This document shows, piece after piece, positions 1 to 6,990 of a stretch of DNA of 16,834 nt. Source of the DNA: Nitrospira bacterium HGW-Nitrospira-1. GTDB taxonomy: Bacteria; Nitrospirota; Thermodesulfovibrionia; Thermodesulfovibrionales; UBA6898. The position numbers and the translations under genes were made by a program. Each line of letters begins with the position of its first letter. The stretch's first letter is position 1. The stretch spans positions 1-16,834 of the forward strand of contig PGYF01000019.1 in the NCBI GenBank assembly GCA_002839535.1, written 5' to 3'. Under the pieces are notes generated by a model. It was not told where the DNA came from, did not search any database, and saw only the letters and a program-made list of their open reading frames with translations.

Positions 1-112
1 GTCAAGCCGGACAATGACAACAATATATAAATCTGGATTGGGAGCCTGCCCCGCACCCCCTGATCAAGTCAGAGGGCATGCTTGATGCGGGGGTCAAGCT
101 GGACAATGACAA
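1..112. repeat. Dispersed intergenic repeat cluster, left edge
   Basis: A 20-base unit (GTCAAGCCGGACAATGACAA) at 1-20 recurs at 93-112 with one mismatch. Between them lies an imperfect hairpin: CCCCC at 56-60 and ATCAAG at 63-68 pair with CTTGAT at 81-86 and GGGGG at 89-93, with a 2x2 internal loop. The 32 bases at 55-86 are identical to 16754-16785, and bases 1-17 are identical to 16818-16834. This is a mobile or amplified intergenic palindrome family, not a CRISPR, since spacing and orientation are irregular. The rest of 113-156 holds nothing I recognise; no T-tract terminator for the transporter gene is visible. Confidence 0.75.
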
Positions 113-156
113 AATGGATATGACTTTTGACGCTATGTATAATTTTTATTTGAAGC

Positions 157-1212
157 TTACCGATTCACAAAAGGCTCATCTTCGATATGTCTGAATATTT
201 CAAAAACCGAAATAAAAACAGCCATGATCAGAGGCCCCATAATCAGGCCTATGATGCCGAACGCCTTTATCCCGCCGAGGACGCTGAAGAAAATTATAAT
301 TGTCGGCATCCTGGTCCTGCTGCCGATAATCAAAGGCTTTAAAATATTATCCACCATGCTTATGACAAACGTCCCGAAAAGAATAAGGCCCACCCCATGC
401 ATATAATCTCCCTGGATTATCAGATATATGGAGGCAGGTCCCCAGATAGAAAGCGTGCCTATGAGAGGCACAAATGACATTACAGACATGGCAATTCCCC
501 AGAGAACAGGAGAATTGACGCCGATAACATAGAAAGCAACTCCGCCGAGACAACCCTGTATGATTGAGACGGCAACACCTCCATAGACTGTAGATACGAT
601 CATGTCCTTCATCTGTGTCGCAAGTCTGGTTTTCTGCTCTTCACTGAAGGGCAGAAAATCCTCCACCTTTGCCAGAAAACCCGGGCCGTCCTTAAAGAGG
701 AAGAATATGGTAAATATCATAAACAGGAAATTGATTGCGGCGGATATAATGTTCGTGACCCTTACCGAAAGGTTCTCCGCAAGAAATAAGCCGATCTTCC
801 TGATATTGTCCATTACCTCATCTGCATCAGGCATATTGCCTTCCCCGATGAAAGAGCGAAGCCTTTCAAGGTGCGGAGAAGTTTTTATCTTCAAAAACAT
901 GTCCCTGACAAAATCCATCCCTCCGTTATTCGTATAATCTCCAAACTTTTGCAATTCGTCTATCAAGAGAAATAATATATATGTTACGGGAGCGATAATT
1001 CCTATAAGAAGAAGGATGACTGTTACGGAAGAGGCAATGGACTTCACTTTAATATACCTGGCTATGAAGGCATACACCGGATAAAAAACAACAGAAAATA
1101 CTATCGCCCATGCGATCGGGACCACAAATGGACTGATTATCTCGTATGACAGATATCCCAGCAGGGTCAGGATAGCCAGCAGCATTACGGAATAAAATCT
1201 ATTTGCGCCCAC
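157..1212 (-). CDS. AI-2E/PerM-family membrane transporter
   Basis: A 351-residue polytopic inner-membrane protein of the AI-2E/PerM (UPF0118, YdiK-like) family. Members are reported to export autoinducer-2 or to act as ion or permease-like exporters; the substrate cannot be read from sequence. Visible features are two N-terminal hydrophobic segments (about 10-45 and 60-85), a long soluble stretch (about 90-150), and a C-terminal block of membrane helices including the family-typical SFVPLIGT-like segment, the VDNILKPLIIG motif near 290 and a glycine-rich GPLIMAVF segment. Length is normal for the family. The GTG start at 1210-1212 is preceded by GAGG at a good distance, and no better start is seen. 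It follows the amidohydrolase gene by 48 bases on the same strand, so co-transcription is likely. Family is secure, transported molecule unknown. Confidence 0.88.
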   Translation of the reverse strand: MGANRFYSVMLLAILTLLGYLSYEIISPFVVPIAWAIVFSVVFYPVYAFIARYIKVKSIASSVTVILLLIGIIAPVTYILFLLIDELQKFGDYTNNGGMDFVRDMFLKIKTSPHLERLRSFIGEGNMPDADEVMDNIRKIGLFLAENLSVRVTNIISAAINFLFMIFTIFFLFKDGPGFLAKVEDFLPFSEEQKTRLATQMKDMIVSTVYGGVAVSIIQGCLGGVAFYVIGVNSPVLWGIAMSVMSFVPLIGTLSIWGPASIYLIIQGDYMHGVGLILFGTFVISMVDNILKPLIIGSRTRMPTIIIFFSVLGGIKAFGIIGLIMGPLIMAVFISVFEIFRHIEDEPFVNR

Positions 1213-1260
1213 TAAAGACCTCTATGAAAGATGTAAAGACGGTTTCCGGCAGCTCGTTTA

Positions 1261-2844
1261 TCATTTTAAAACCCTGCCCGGGAAATTGCCTGCAAACTCC
1301 CCTTCCCTGATAACAGGGACGCCGTTGACAAGCACATGCTGAATCCCGGAAGACCTCTGAAATGGATTCTCAAAGGTCGCCCTGTCCATAATAGTCTTCG
1401 GATCAAATATCACTATATCGGCATACATCCCTTCCCTGATGCTCCCCCTTTTCTTGAGACCAAATGTCTCGGCAGGGAGCGATGTAGCCCTGTATATGGC
1501 TTCAGAAAGTCCCATAATTTCGTTGTTGCCGGCATACCTGCCCAGAAAGCGGGGAAATGTTCCAAAGCCGCGTGGATGGGGCTTGCCTTTTCTGGTTGGT
1601 CCATCAAATGAACGCGCTGAACTGTCCGACCCTATCATGCAATACGGCAGTGAAAGGAATTTCCTCAGATTTTCCTCGCTCATCGAAAGAAAAACAGCTC
1701 CAACCCTGAGCCTTTCATTAATCAGTATCCCCAAAAGCGTGTCAATTTCATCAAGCCTCAGGGATGCGCTGATATCAGCAATAGTCCTGCCCTCCATCCA
1801 GGCATTTGCCTCAGAATCCACTGACGATATGATCACTGTTTTCCAGTAATCCTTTTCCCCTGCCTGCCCTTGTATCTCCTGTCTTATCCGCCTAATGTCG
1901 GCAGGATTTATAAGCCGCTTCATCTCCTCATCATTCCCTCCCTCATATGTCCATGCAGGGAGCAGGGAATCAAGGTCAGTGCTTGAAGCAGTATAAGGAT
2001 ACCGGTCGCAGGTCAGATGCACTCCGGAGTCCCTTGCGTCTTCAAGCAATGCGATTACTTTTTCAGCCTTGTGCCGGTTCCTTTGGCCGAGTGTTTTTAT
2101 ATGAGAAATATGCGCCTTGACGCCTGCTTCCCTGCCGATCCTGATGACCTCCTGTACCGACTCAACAAGCATGTCTCCCTCGCTCCGCATGTGAGTCGCA
2201 TAAACAAGCCCCTTTTGCTTCAGGACTTTCGAAAGTTCTATCAACTCTTCAGTCTTTGCATACACACCTGGGGGATAGATAAGACCTGTAGACATTCCTA
2301 TCGCTCCTTCATCTATCGCTGTCTTTAACAGGGCAGACATCCCTGAAAGCTCATCTTCTGACGGCAGCCTGTCATCATAACCCATGACAGATCCACGGAT
2401 ATTGCCATGCCCGGCGAGTGTAGCCAGATTAAGGGCAATCCCTTTTTTAGCTGCCAGGGTAAAATACTCAGTCAGTGTATTCCACCTTTCCCTGATCCCG
2501 AGGTCCTTCAAATCCTCTTCTCTGCGCTCGAAGGCTTTATTGAAAAGCGGAGCTGCCGACATTCCGCAATTACCGTTGATCTCGGTCGTTACGCCCTGTG
2601 AGACCTTCCCTTCAGCGCGAGGGTCGGCCAGAATAGTAAAGTCTGAATGCGCATGGGTATCGATAAATCCAGGCGCAACAGCCAGTCCTTCTGCATCAAT
2701 GACCATACCCGCTTCATTCCAATGAAAACTGCCTATCGCAGCTATAGCATCGCCGGATATGGCTATGTCTTTAACGTAGGGGTCGGCAAGACTGCCGTCA
2801 TAGATAGTCCCGCCCTTTATCAGGAGATCAATGCGTTTTTTCAC
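1261..2844 (-). CDS. D-aminoacylase / N-acyl-D-amino-acid deacylase family amidohydrolase
   Basis: A zinc amidohydrolase-superfamily enzyme of the D-aminoacylase type, expected to remove acyl groups from N-acyl-D-amino acids or related D-residue compounds in the cytoplasm. With the GTG start at 2844 (527 residues) metal-site residues fall where the family has them: HAHSD near 64-68, a bridging Cys in NGNCG near 93, His near 218 (THMRSEGD), His near 245 and 248 (HISHIK), and the Asp of IGSDSS near 407. The family signature GFGTFPRFLGRY follows. The reading frame is open further upstream to a TTG at 2895, but conserved similarity begins at DLLIKGG just after the GTG, so I prefer 2844; its ribosome site is weak. 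It overlaps the end of the EcfT-like gene by 17 bases, implying translational coupling. Exact substrate is unknown; an N-acyl-D-Glu deacylase or related D-hydantoinase-like role is possible. Confidence 0.87.
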   Translation of the reverse strand: MKKRIDLLIKGGTIYDGSLADPYVKDIAISGDAIAAIGSFHWNEAGMVIDAEGLAVAPGFIDTHAHSDFTILADPRAEGKVSQGVTTEINGNCGMSAAPLFNKAFERREEDLKDLGIRERWNTLTEYFTLAAKKGIALNLATLAGHGNIRGSVMGYDDRLPSEDELSGMSALLKTAIDEGAIGMSTGLIYPPGVYAKTEELIELSKVLKQKGLVYATHMRSEGDMLVESVQEVIRIGREAGVKAHISHIKTLGQRNRHKAEKVIALLEDARDSGVHLTCDRYPYTASSTDLDSLLPAWTYEGGNDEEMKRLINPADIRRIRQEIQGQAGEKDYWKTVIISSVDSEANAWMEGRTIADISASLRLDEIDTLLGILINERLRVGAVFLSMSEENLRKFLSLPYCMIGSDSSARSFDGPTRKGKPHPRGFGTFPRFLGRYAGNNEIMGLSEAIYRATSLPAETFGLKKRGSIREGMYADIVIFDPKTIMDRATFENPFQRSSGIQHVLVNGVPVIREGEFAGNFPGRVLK

Positions 2845-3445
2845 CTGGTTCCGGTTCAAGAAAGAATTTTTCTGGAGATTGCAGGCTTTCCACAAACATA
2901 GGGAGGAGGAACATGGATACTGCCTTCGCCCTGTTCCAAATACCGTTGATATTGGCTGAGGTTATGTTCTCCCTGTAATTTTCATACAGCATGTCCTTTA
3001 AAATCGGAAAACACTTCAGGGTAAGCCCCATCATATAAAAAAAGTCTTTTACCGGCAAGCCCACTCTCTCAAAAGGACTCAACAACCTCCAGAGGCCATG
3101 TATAATATCTTCTGTTTTCGAGGTTGCCATGAGGATTTTAGCGCCTGCTATCATATAAAGGATGCGTAAGGTTCTTATTGCCGCGATATGCAATCCCTCT
3201 TCTGTAATCACCACAGCGCCTGCCAAAAATACTATCCTCCCATGCTGGTTCAGGACATTAGAGAGGAAGGTAAATGTCAGAAAAATACTGATTGGCATCC
3301 ATCCGGACTTAACGGCCCTGAAAGGGACTTTCAAAAGAAAGAGGCTGAGGATAAAAAAGATGACAGCGTATATCTTGAGGCTGCTTACAGCGGAAACAAG
3401 AATAACGAAAAAGATATAAAAAAGAATCTTTATCTCAGGGAGCAA
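2828..3445 (-). CDS. EcfT/CbiQ-like membrane protein lacking coupling motifs
   Basis: An integral membrane protein of about 205 residues resembling the transmembrane T component (EcfT/CbiQ) of energy-coupling-factor vitamin and metal importers. After the TTG start come hydrophobic segments (KILFYIFFVILVSAV, IYAVIFFILSLFLL, PISIFLTFTFLSNVL) and the typical region ATSKTEDIIHGLWRLLSPFERVGLPV, followed by LTLKCFPILKD and LLPMFVESLQ. Family members normally carry two Ala-Arg-Gly-type motifs in the cytoplasmic coupling helices. Here the expected positions read YRENITSANI and FLEPEPG, so both are missing and the C-terminus is short. The reading frame is open upstream to 3547, but that part lies inside the amidase gene. 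The TTG at 3443-3445, six bases after AGGA, overlaps the amidase end by 11 bases. No EcfA ATPase or substrate-binding S gene is in the window. It may be a divergent or repurposed T protein. Confidence 0.72.
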   Translation of the reverse strand: MLPEIKILFYIFFVILVSAVSSLKIYAVIFFILSLFLLKVPFRAVKSGWMPISIFLTFTFLSNVLNQHGRIVFLAGAVVITEEGLHIAAIRTLRILYMIAGAKILMATSKTEDIIHGLWRLLSPFERVGLPVKDFFYMMGLTLKCFPILKDMLYENYRENITSANINGIWNRAKAVSMFLLPMFVESLQSPEKFFLEPEPGEKTH

Positions 3446-4589
3446 GGTCTTTCCTGAACCCGGCGACAGTCTGACCTTCCGGAGCCTTCGCCATATATTT
3501 TGCGATCCCCTCTGAAATGGATTTTGCAAGATCGCCCCTGTAATCATCTTTTGAGAGGAGTTTCTCTTCCAGGAGATTGCTTATAAAAGAGACTTCGACG
3601 AGCACGGAAGGCATTTTCGCGCCAAAAAGCACATAGAACAATGCCTGCTTTACCCCAAGGTCTACAATATGATTATAATTTTTGTTCAGATCGCTCACAA
3701 GATTCTTTTGTATATAATGAGCGAGCTTTATTGATTCATCCCTTTTATTCTCTCTCGACAGGTCACTCTTGATGATATCAAGGATATCCATCTCTTTCCT
3801 GTTCATCTGACGCATTTTCTTCAGAGAGATCGCGTTTTCGCGGGCAGCCACCTTCATCGACTCTTCGTCAGTCGTCCAGTTGAGCATATAGGTTTCAATA
3901 CCTTTAGCCGCCCTGCGGGGGCTTGCGTTGGCATGAACAGAAACAAACAGGTCCGCATTCTTGCTGTTTGCTATGGCTGTCCTTTGTTCGAGCGGTATGA
4001 ATACATCCCTGTCTCTTGTCAGAAAGACTTCATAGTTGGGATTGCCTGCGAGGATATCACGCAGTTTCATGGCAATATCTAAAACAACATCCTTTTCATA
4101 CAGTTTATTGGCGCCGACAGCCCCTGGGTCATGTCCTCCGTGGCCGGCGTCAATAACAATCCTCTTTTTTACAGAAAATATCGCCTGACCATATATATCA
4201 ATAATAAGCCTTACAGGGTCTTCCAGTGTGATTATTTTGTAGTCGGTAATTTTTTCAAGGTCAAGGACTACCCTTACCGTAGAACTGTCAAACTGCGCTG
4301 CCCTTACTGATTTAAGCATCTCGTTGCTGACAGAAATATTTTTCTTTATTTCTGTCTTTATCCTGCTGTTTTTGAGATCAAAATACAGCCTGTCAGGATT
4401 TGAAAGACGATTTTTTGAAAACGCAACCTGGTCAGTCAGACTGATTACCACCCTCGTATATTCAGGGTATGACCAGAAACGTATGTCTGTTACATTGACC
4501 GTATCTGCAGCAGAAGAAGGAAGAGGAAAGGAAAGCATTAAAGAGATGAGCAAAAACAAAAAACCTGTTGATTTGCCAAAAGCCTTCAT
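3435..4589 (-). CDS. amiC: N-acetylmuramoyl-L-alanine amidase with AMIN domain (AmiC type)
   Basis: A periplasmic zinc amidase that cuts the bond between N-acetylmuramic acid and the L-Ala of the stem peptide, normally for daughter-cell separation. The 384-residue protein has a signal peptide (about 1-27, hydrophobic FLFLLISLMLSFPL, cut near SSAA), an AMIN targeting domain (about 30-135), then Amidase_3 (about 143-365). Zinc and catalytic residues are visible: H150 in IDAGHGG, E165 in LYEKD, H219 in VSVHAN and E332 in VLVEVSFISN. An insertion of about 60 residues between VHAN and the last motif fits the regulated AmiA/B/C group, where a helix occludes the active site. It appears to be the first gene of the minus-strand envelope cluster. 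The only in-frame ATG (4587-4589) lies 18 bases after the strong AAGGAGG site at 4608-4614, an unusual spacing. Orthology to amiC specifically, rather than amiB, is not certain. Confidence 0.92.
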   Translation of the reverse strand: MKAFGKSTGFLFLLISLMLSFPLPSSAADTVNVTDIRFWSYPEYTRVVISLTDQVAFSKNRLSNPDRLYFDLKNSRIKTEIKKNISVSNEMLKSVRAAQFDSSTVRVVLDLEKITDYKIITLEDPVRLIIDIYGQAIFSVKKRIVIDAGHGGHDPGAVGANKLYEKDVVLDIAMKLRDILAGNPNYEVFLTRDRDVFIPLEQRTAIANSKNADLFVSVHANASPRRAAKGIETYMLNWTTDEESMKVAARENAISLKKMRQMNRKEMDILDIIKSDLSRENKRDESIKLAHYIQKNLVSDLNKNYNHIVDLGVKQALFYVLFGAKMPSVLVEVSFISNLLEEKLLSKDDYRGDLAKSISEGIAKYMAKAPEGQTVAGFRKDLAP

Positions 4590-4606
4590 ATGAATCGCGA
4601 TAACAT
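4586..4606 (-). other. Six-codon upstream mini-ORF ahead of the amidase gene
   Basis: ATG at 4604-4606 followed by five codons and TGA at 4586-4588 encodes MLSRFI. It starts one base after the strong AAGGAGG (4608-4614), and its stop overlaps the amidase ATG in the arrangement ATGA. Either ribosomes reach the amidase start by coupling through this mini-ORF, or the site serves another start. An in-frame ATC sits six bases after the AAGGAGG, but such starts are rare. No protein evidence exists. Confidence 0.3.
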
Positions 4607-4622
4607 GCCTCCTTACTTTTAT

Positions 4623-4664
4623 ATATTAGTAAATTCATCCACAATATTCAAGTATTTTATTATA
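4623..4664 (-). promoter_or_regulatory. Candidate promoters for the amidase cluster
   Basis: Two overlapping sigma-70-like possibilities on the minus strand. One is TTGAAT (4646-4651), a 17-base spacer and TAATAT (4623-4628). The other is a perfect TATAAT (4659-4664) with no good -35. The first would start transcription almost at the ribosome site, so the second may be the real one. Confidence 0.35.
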
Positions 4665-4740
4665 CAGGGAGGGGTAAGTCATTACTCTAAAAAGCAATTG
4701 CTGACAAAGAAAAATCTCCATAAACTCATTCTTTTTATCT

Positions 4741-4838
4741 GTCATCCCGGCAGAGCCTGTCCCTGCTCTTGTCCCCGCTTTGTCATTGCGGCTTGTCTGC
4801 AATCTTTCGGAAGGATTCCCGACAAGCGGGAATGACAA
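4741..4838. repeat. Palindromic intergenic repeat between amidase and tat clusters
   Basis: The segment at 4780-4805 and the reverse complement of 4813-4838 match at 21 of 26 positions, both beginning TTGTCATT and sharing GCTTGTC and AATC. A further unit beginning GTCATCCCGG starts at 4741. The layout (GTCATT...AATC / GATT...AATGAC) is that of dispersed palindromic elements found in intergenic DNA of many bacteria, and it is related in style to those at the window edges. It lies between two minus-strand transcription units and could fold into a stable RNA stem, but lacks a T-tract. Confidence 0.65.
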
Positions 4839-4867
4839 ATAATGCGACAATTATTATGACGTTATGT

Positions 4868-5146
4868 TTAAACCAGCAGGATTTTTCTTTCTCTTGCAAA
4901 ATTCCTTACGATCATTGCAGTTGAGTGTAATCTCTGCAATTTGAGGTTTCTTGTTCTGATCGAAGTTAAATCGTTCGTTGGGAACCTTTCCCCCCTGATA
5001 TCATTCTGTGTTTTAGATAGTTCACGGTAAAATTCCTTCAATTGTTCGGGCTCAAATAATTTCAGGAATAGCGGGTTGACGGCTATATACCCTTCCGAAA
5101 CATCCATAGTAAGCGCTTTTAAACTTTTTCCTCTAACATTAGGCAT
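4868..5146 (-). CDS. Small protein of unknown function coupled to tatC
   Basis: A 92-residue protein I do not recognise. Its ATG shares one base with the tatC stop (TAATG at 5144-5148), so it is almost certainly translated by reinitiation after TatC. It has no signal peptide or membrane segment. It is rich in charged residues with a basic C-terminal half (SIRTRNLKLQRLH ... RNFARERK). Local patterns are KALTMDVSEGYIAVNP, LFEPEQLKEFYRELSKTQ and GERFPTNDLTSIRTRN, which suggest a compact mixed or helical fold. Position suggests either a role linked to Tat export or simply a hitchhiker at the end of the operon. It is followed by the repeat-bearing intergenic region. The start is well supported by the overlap; function is open. 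Confidence 0.75.
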   Translation of the reverse strand: MPNVRGKSLKALTMDVSEGYIAVNPLFLKLFEPEQLKEFYRELSKTQNDIRGERFPTNDLTSIRTRNLKLQRLHSTAMIVRNFARERKILLV

Positions 5147-5919
5147 TAGATTTTCTTTTTCCTGTAAATAATTCTCGCTAAAAGTATGCCAACTTCATAT
5201 AAAATAATAATAGGAAGAGCCATTAAGCACTGATTAAAGGCGTCAGGAGTGGGGGTAAGTACCGCTGCTGCGATAAAAGCAGCCAAAATAGCGTATTTCC
5301 TGTTTTTTGCAAAACTATGCGGCGAAACGATCCCGAATTTCGACAGAAAGATTATCACCAGAGGCAGCTCAAAGACTGCGCCAAACGCCAGAATAAACTT
5401 CAGGCAGAAGTCAATGTAACTTCCAACGGAAATCATTGGGGTTAAACTCCCTGTTTTATACCCCAGAAGAAAAGTCATGGCAAAAGGAAGAATAATTACA
5501 AAACAAAAAAGAGAACCTGCCAAAAACAGGGCCGTAGAAATAAAAAGAAAAGGTATCACATATTTTTTTTCATTTGATTTTAGTCCCGGTGAAATAAATT
5601 TCCAAATCTGATAAAAAATAAAGGGCAGCGTAAAAATTAAAGACGCAAAAAAAGAAACTTTCATATGCATCCAGAAGGCCTCGGCTGGAGCAAGAAAAAC
5701 AAGTGAAACCGGTGTTTTCTCCTTTATATGCATGTATGGATTTGTAAAATCAAGTTTCATTTCTGATTTTAACGGAAAAGTAAGAATGTCAAACAACTCT
5801 GCCGAATAGTTAAAAACAACGAGAAAGGCTGCAAACAAAACCGCTGCAGCAATTAAAATTCTTTTTCGCAGCTCAGAGAGGTGTACCGTCAAAGGCAGTT
5901 TTGAATCTTTTTCACTCAT
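5146..5919 (-). CDS. tatC: Sec-independent protein translocase TatC
   Basis: The core receptor of the twin-arginine translocase, which binds the RR signal peptide and moves folded proteins across the inner membrane. The family signature HLSELRKR lies near residues 13-20, followed by six hydrophobic segments. Also present are the conserved periplasmic FLAPAEAFWMHMK stretch, the FYQIWKFISPGL motif, the EKKY loop, the FELPLVIIFLSKFGIV segment and the AAVLTPTPDAFNQ segment near 215-230. Length of 257 residues is normal. ATG at 5917-5919 gives an 8-base overlap with the upstream TatA/B-family gene; a GTG one codon earlier (5922) is equally possible. The stop overlaps the start of the next small gene. 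Substrates are not visible in the window, though molybdoenzymes are common Tat cargo and a MobBA gene lies nearby. Confidence 0.95.
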   Translation of the reverse strand: MSEKDSKLPLTVHLSELRKRILIAAAVLFAAFLVVFNYSAELFDILTFPLKSEMKLDFTNPYMHIKEKTPVSLVFLAPAEAFWMHMKVSFFASLIFTLPFIFYQIWKFISPGLKSNEKKYVIPFLFISTALFLAGSLFCFVIILPFAMTFLLGYKTGSLTPMISVGSYIDFCLKFILAFGAVFELPLVIIFLSKFGIVSPHSFAKNRKYAILAAFIAAAVLTPTPDAFNQCLMALPIIILYEVGILLARIIYRKKKI

Positions 5920-6175
5920 CACGCATTACGGTCTTTTTATCCGTCACTTTTTCGTCTGCTTCATCTTTAGGAAGAGATTGGACAATATCTTCAGGCATCT
6001 TGAATTTTTCCTTCATCTCATCTTCCATTTGACTCTTTGCTATATTAATGCCTCTTCTGATCTCAACAACCCACTTCCCGAGTGTTCTGCTGATCTCGGG
6101 AAGTTTTTCAGGCCCAAAAACAAGAAGGGCGACCACAAATATTATAACCAACTCCTGAAAACCGATATCGAACAT
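5912..6175 (-). CDS. tatB: TatA/TatB-family Tat translocase subunit
   Basis: An 87-residue single-span membrane protein of the TatA/B/E family. It has a short periplasmic N-terminus (MFDIGFQE), a hydrophobic helix (LVIIFVVALLVF), the hinge GPEKLPE, an amphipathic helix (ISRTLGKWVVEIRRGINIAKS) and a charged tail. The MFDIGFxE start and GPEKLP hinge are more TatB-like, since TatA usually has FGxxKLP followed by LGxxxKxFK. Only this one TatA/B protein is in the window, so it might serve both roles as in minimal TatAC systems, or a tatA may lie elsewhere. AGGAG sits seven bases before the ATG. It follows the outer-membrane protein gene by 22 bases and overlaps tatC, consistent with a single transcript. 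Confidence 0.9.
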   Translation of the reverse strand: MFDIGFQELVIIFVVALLVFGPEKLPEISRTLGKWVVEIRRGINIAKSQMEDEMKEKFKMPEDIVQSLPKDEADEKVTDKKTVMRDE

Positions 6176-6197
6176 TCAATAACTCCTAAAAAAATAC

Positions 6198-6983
6198 CTA
6201 CTCTTCTTCAATAAATTTTTTGATCTTCTTTTTTTCGTAAGGGGTAGTAAAGTTAACCGACAAAAAAATCCTGTATTCAGGAGTTCTGTTATTAATGCCC
6301 AGACCAGCGCCAAATGTGGTATAAATATAATTGGTAGTTTTTATCCTATATCCAAAACGCGCCTCAATTTGATTATTATCATGTGAATAGTGGCTTTTTT
6401 TGACAATTATTTCGCTGAGTATTTTAAAGTTGTGGGCAGCTGAAAACTCTACTCCCCCCAGCAATGAGATTTCATCTTTCAGCCTGGCGCCGCCGGGCCT
6501 CTCATAAAAAAAATTCAAATGCCCGTTAAACGGCCCTACTCGTTTACTGACAATAAGTCCTATCCCCACTCTGCCATCTGAACTGATTTCGTTGTCCCCT
6601 GTTGGGATAGAAACATTAATCAGATATGCCAAAGAAGGACCATATTTCCCTTCGTCATAAAAACGGTGCTTGAATCCAACTGCAATATCTTCCAGACCGT
6701 TTTTTTCATCTGATGAATAATGGCGGACATATGGCGCCGTCAAATTGAATTCCAGCTTATCACTGAGACCGTAAGCCGCCTTGAGGGAAAATCTGTAAAA
6801 GTCCGGTTCTCTGGACCTTTCGGCAGCTACTTCAAAAGAGGACTTGTTTTTCTGCAGGCTCTCCGCGCTGAAAGTAGAAAAAACCCCGTGTGGAGCAAGG
6901 GGCTGAAGCCCTGAAATATCAAAGGCATGGAGTTTTACAGATATGGATAAAAATATAACGACAAAAAGAAAACTTCTTTTCAT
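6198..6983 (-). CDS. Outer-membrane beta-barrel protein (MetA-pathway-like)
   Basis: A 261-residue exported protein with a signal peptide (about 1-20, SFLFVVIFLSISVKLHA) and alternating hydrophobic and polar strands typical of an outer-membrane barrel. It resembles the broad transporter-like group annotated as 'MetA-pathway of phenol degradation' (Phenol_MetA_deg), seen in AAYGLSDKLEFNLTAPYVRHY, GLEDIAVGFKHRFY, VSIPTGDN and FGAGLGINNRTPEYRIFLSVNF. That family name does not establish a role in phenol metabolism. The barrel appears to end at LSVNFTTPY and is followed by an unusual lysine- and glutamate-rich tail rather than a terminal aromatic residue. It is the first gene before tatB and tatC. 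The ATG lacks a clear ribosome site. Confidence 0.75.
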   Translation of the reverse strand: MKRSFLFVVIFLSISVKLHAFDISGLQPLAPHGVFSTFSAESLQKNKSSFEVAAERSREPDFYRFSLKAAYGLSDKLEFNLTAPYVRHYSSDEKNGLEDIAVGFKHRFYDEGKYGPSLAYLINVSIPTGDNEISSDGRVGIGLIVSKRVGPFNGHLNFFYERPGGARLKDEISLLGGVEFSAAHNFKILSEIIVKKSHYSHDNNQIEARFGYRIKTTNYIYTTFGAGLGINNRTPEYRIFLSVNFTTPYEKKKIKKFIEEE

Positions 6984-6990
6984 TTACTAA

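Noticed and set aside
56..93. Imperfect hairpin as terminator for the AI-2E-family gene
   Set aside because: It lies more than 60 bases beyond the stop, has no T tract on the minus strand and belongs to a dispersed repeat. It may slow transcription but is not a convincing intrinsic terminator.
1336..2725. Several long plus-strand open frames opposite the amidohydrolase gene
   Set aside because: They lie entirely antisense to a well-conserved enzyme, have no family resemblance or ribosome sites, and are explained as frame shadows.
4741..4838. CRISPR array
   Set aside because: There are no regularly spaced identical units; the structure is a single palindromic element.
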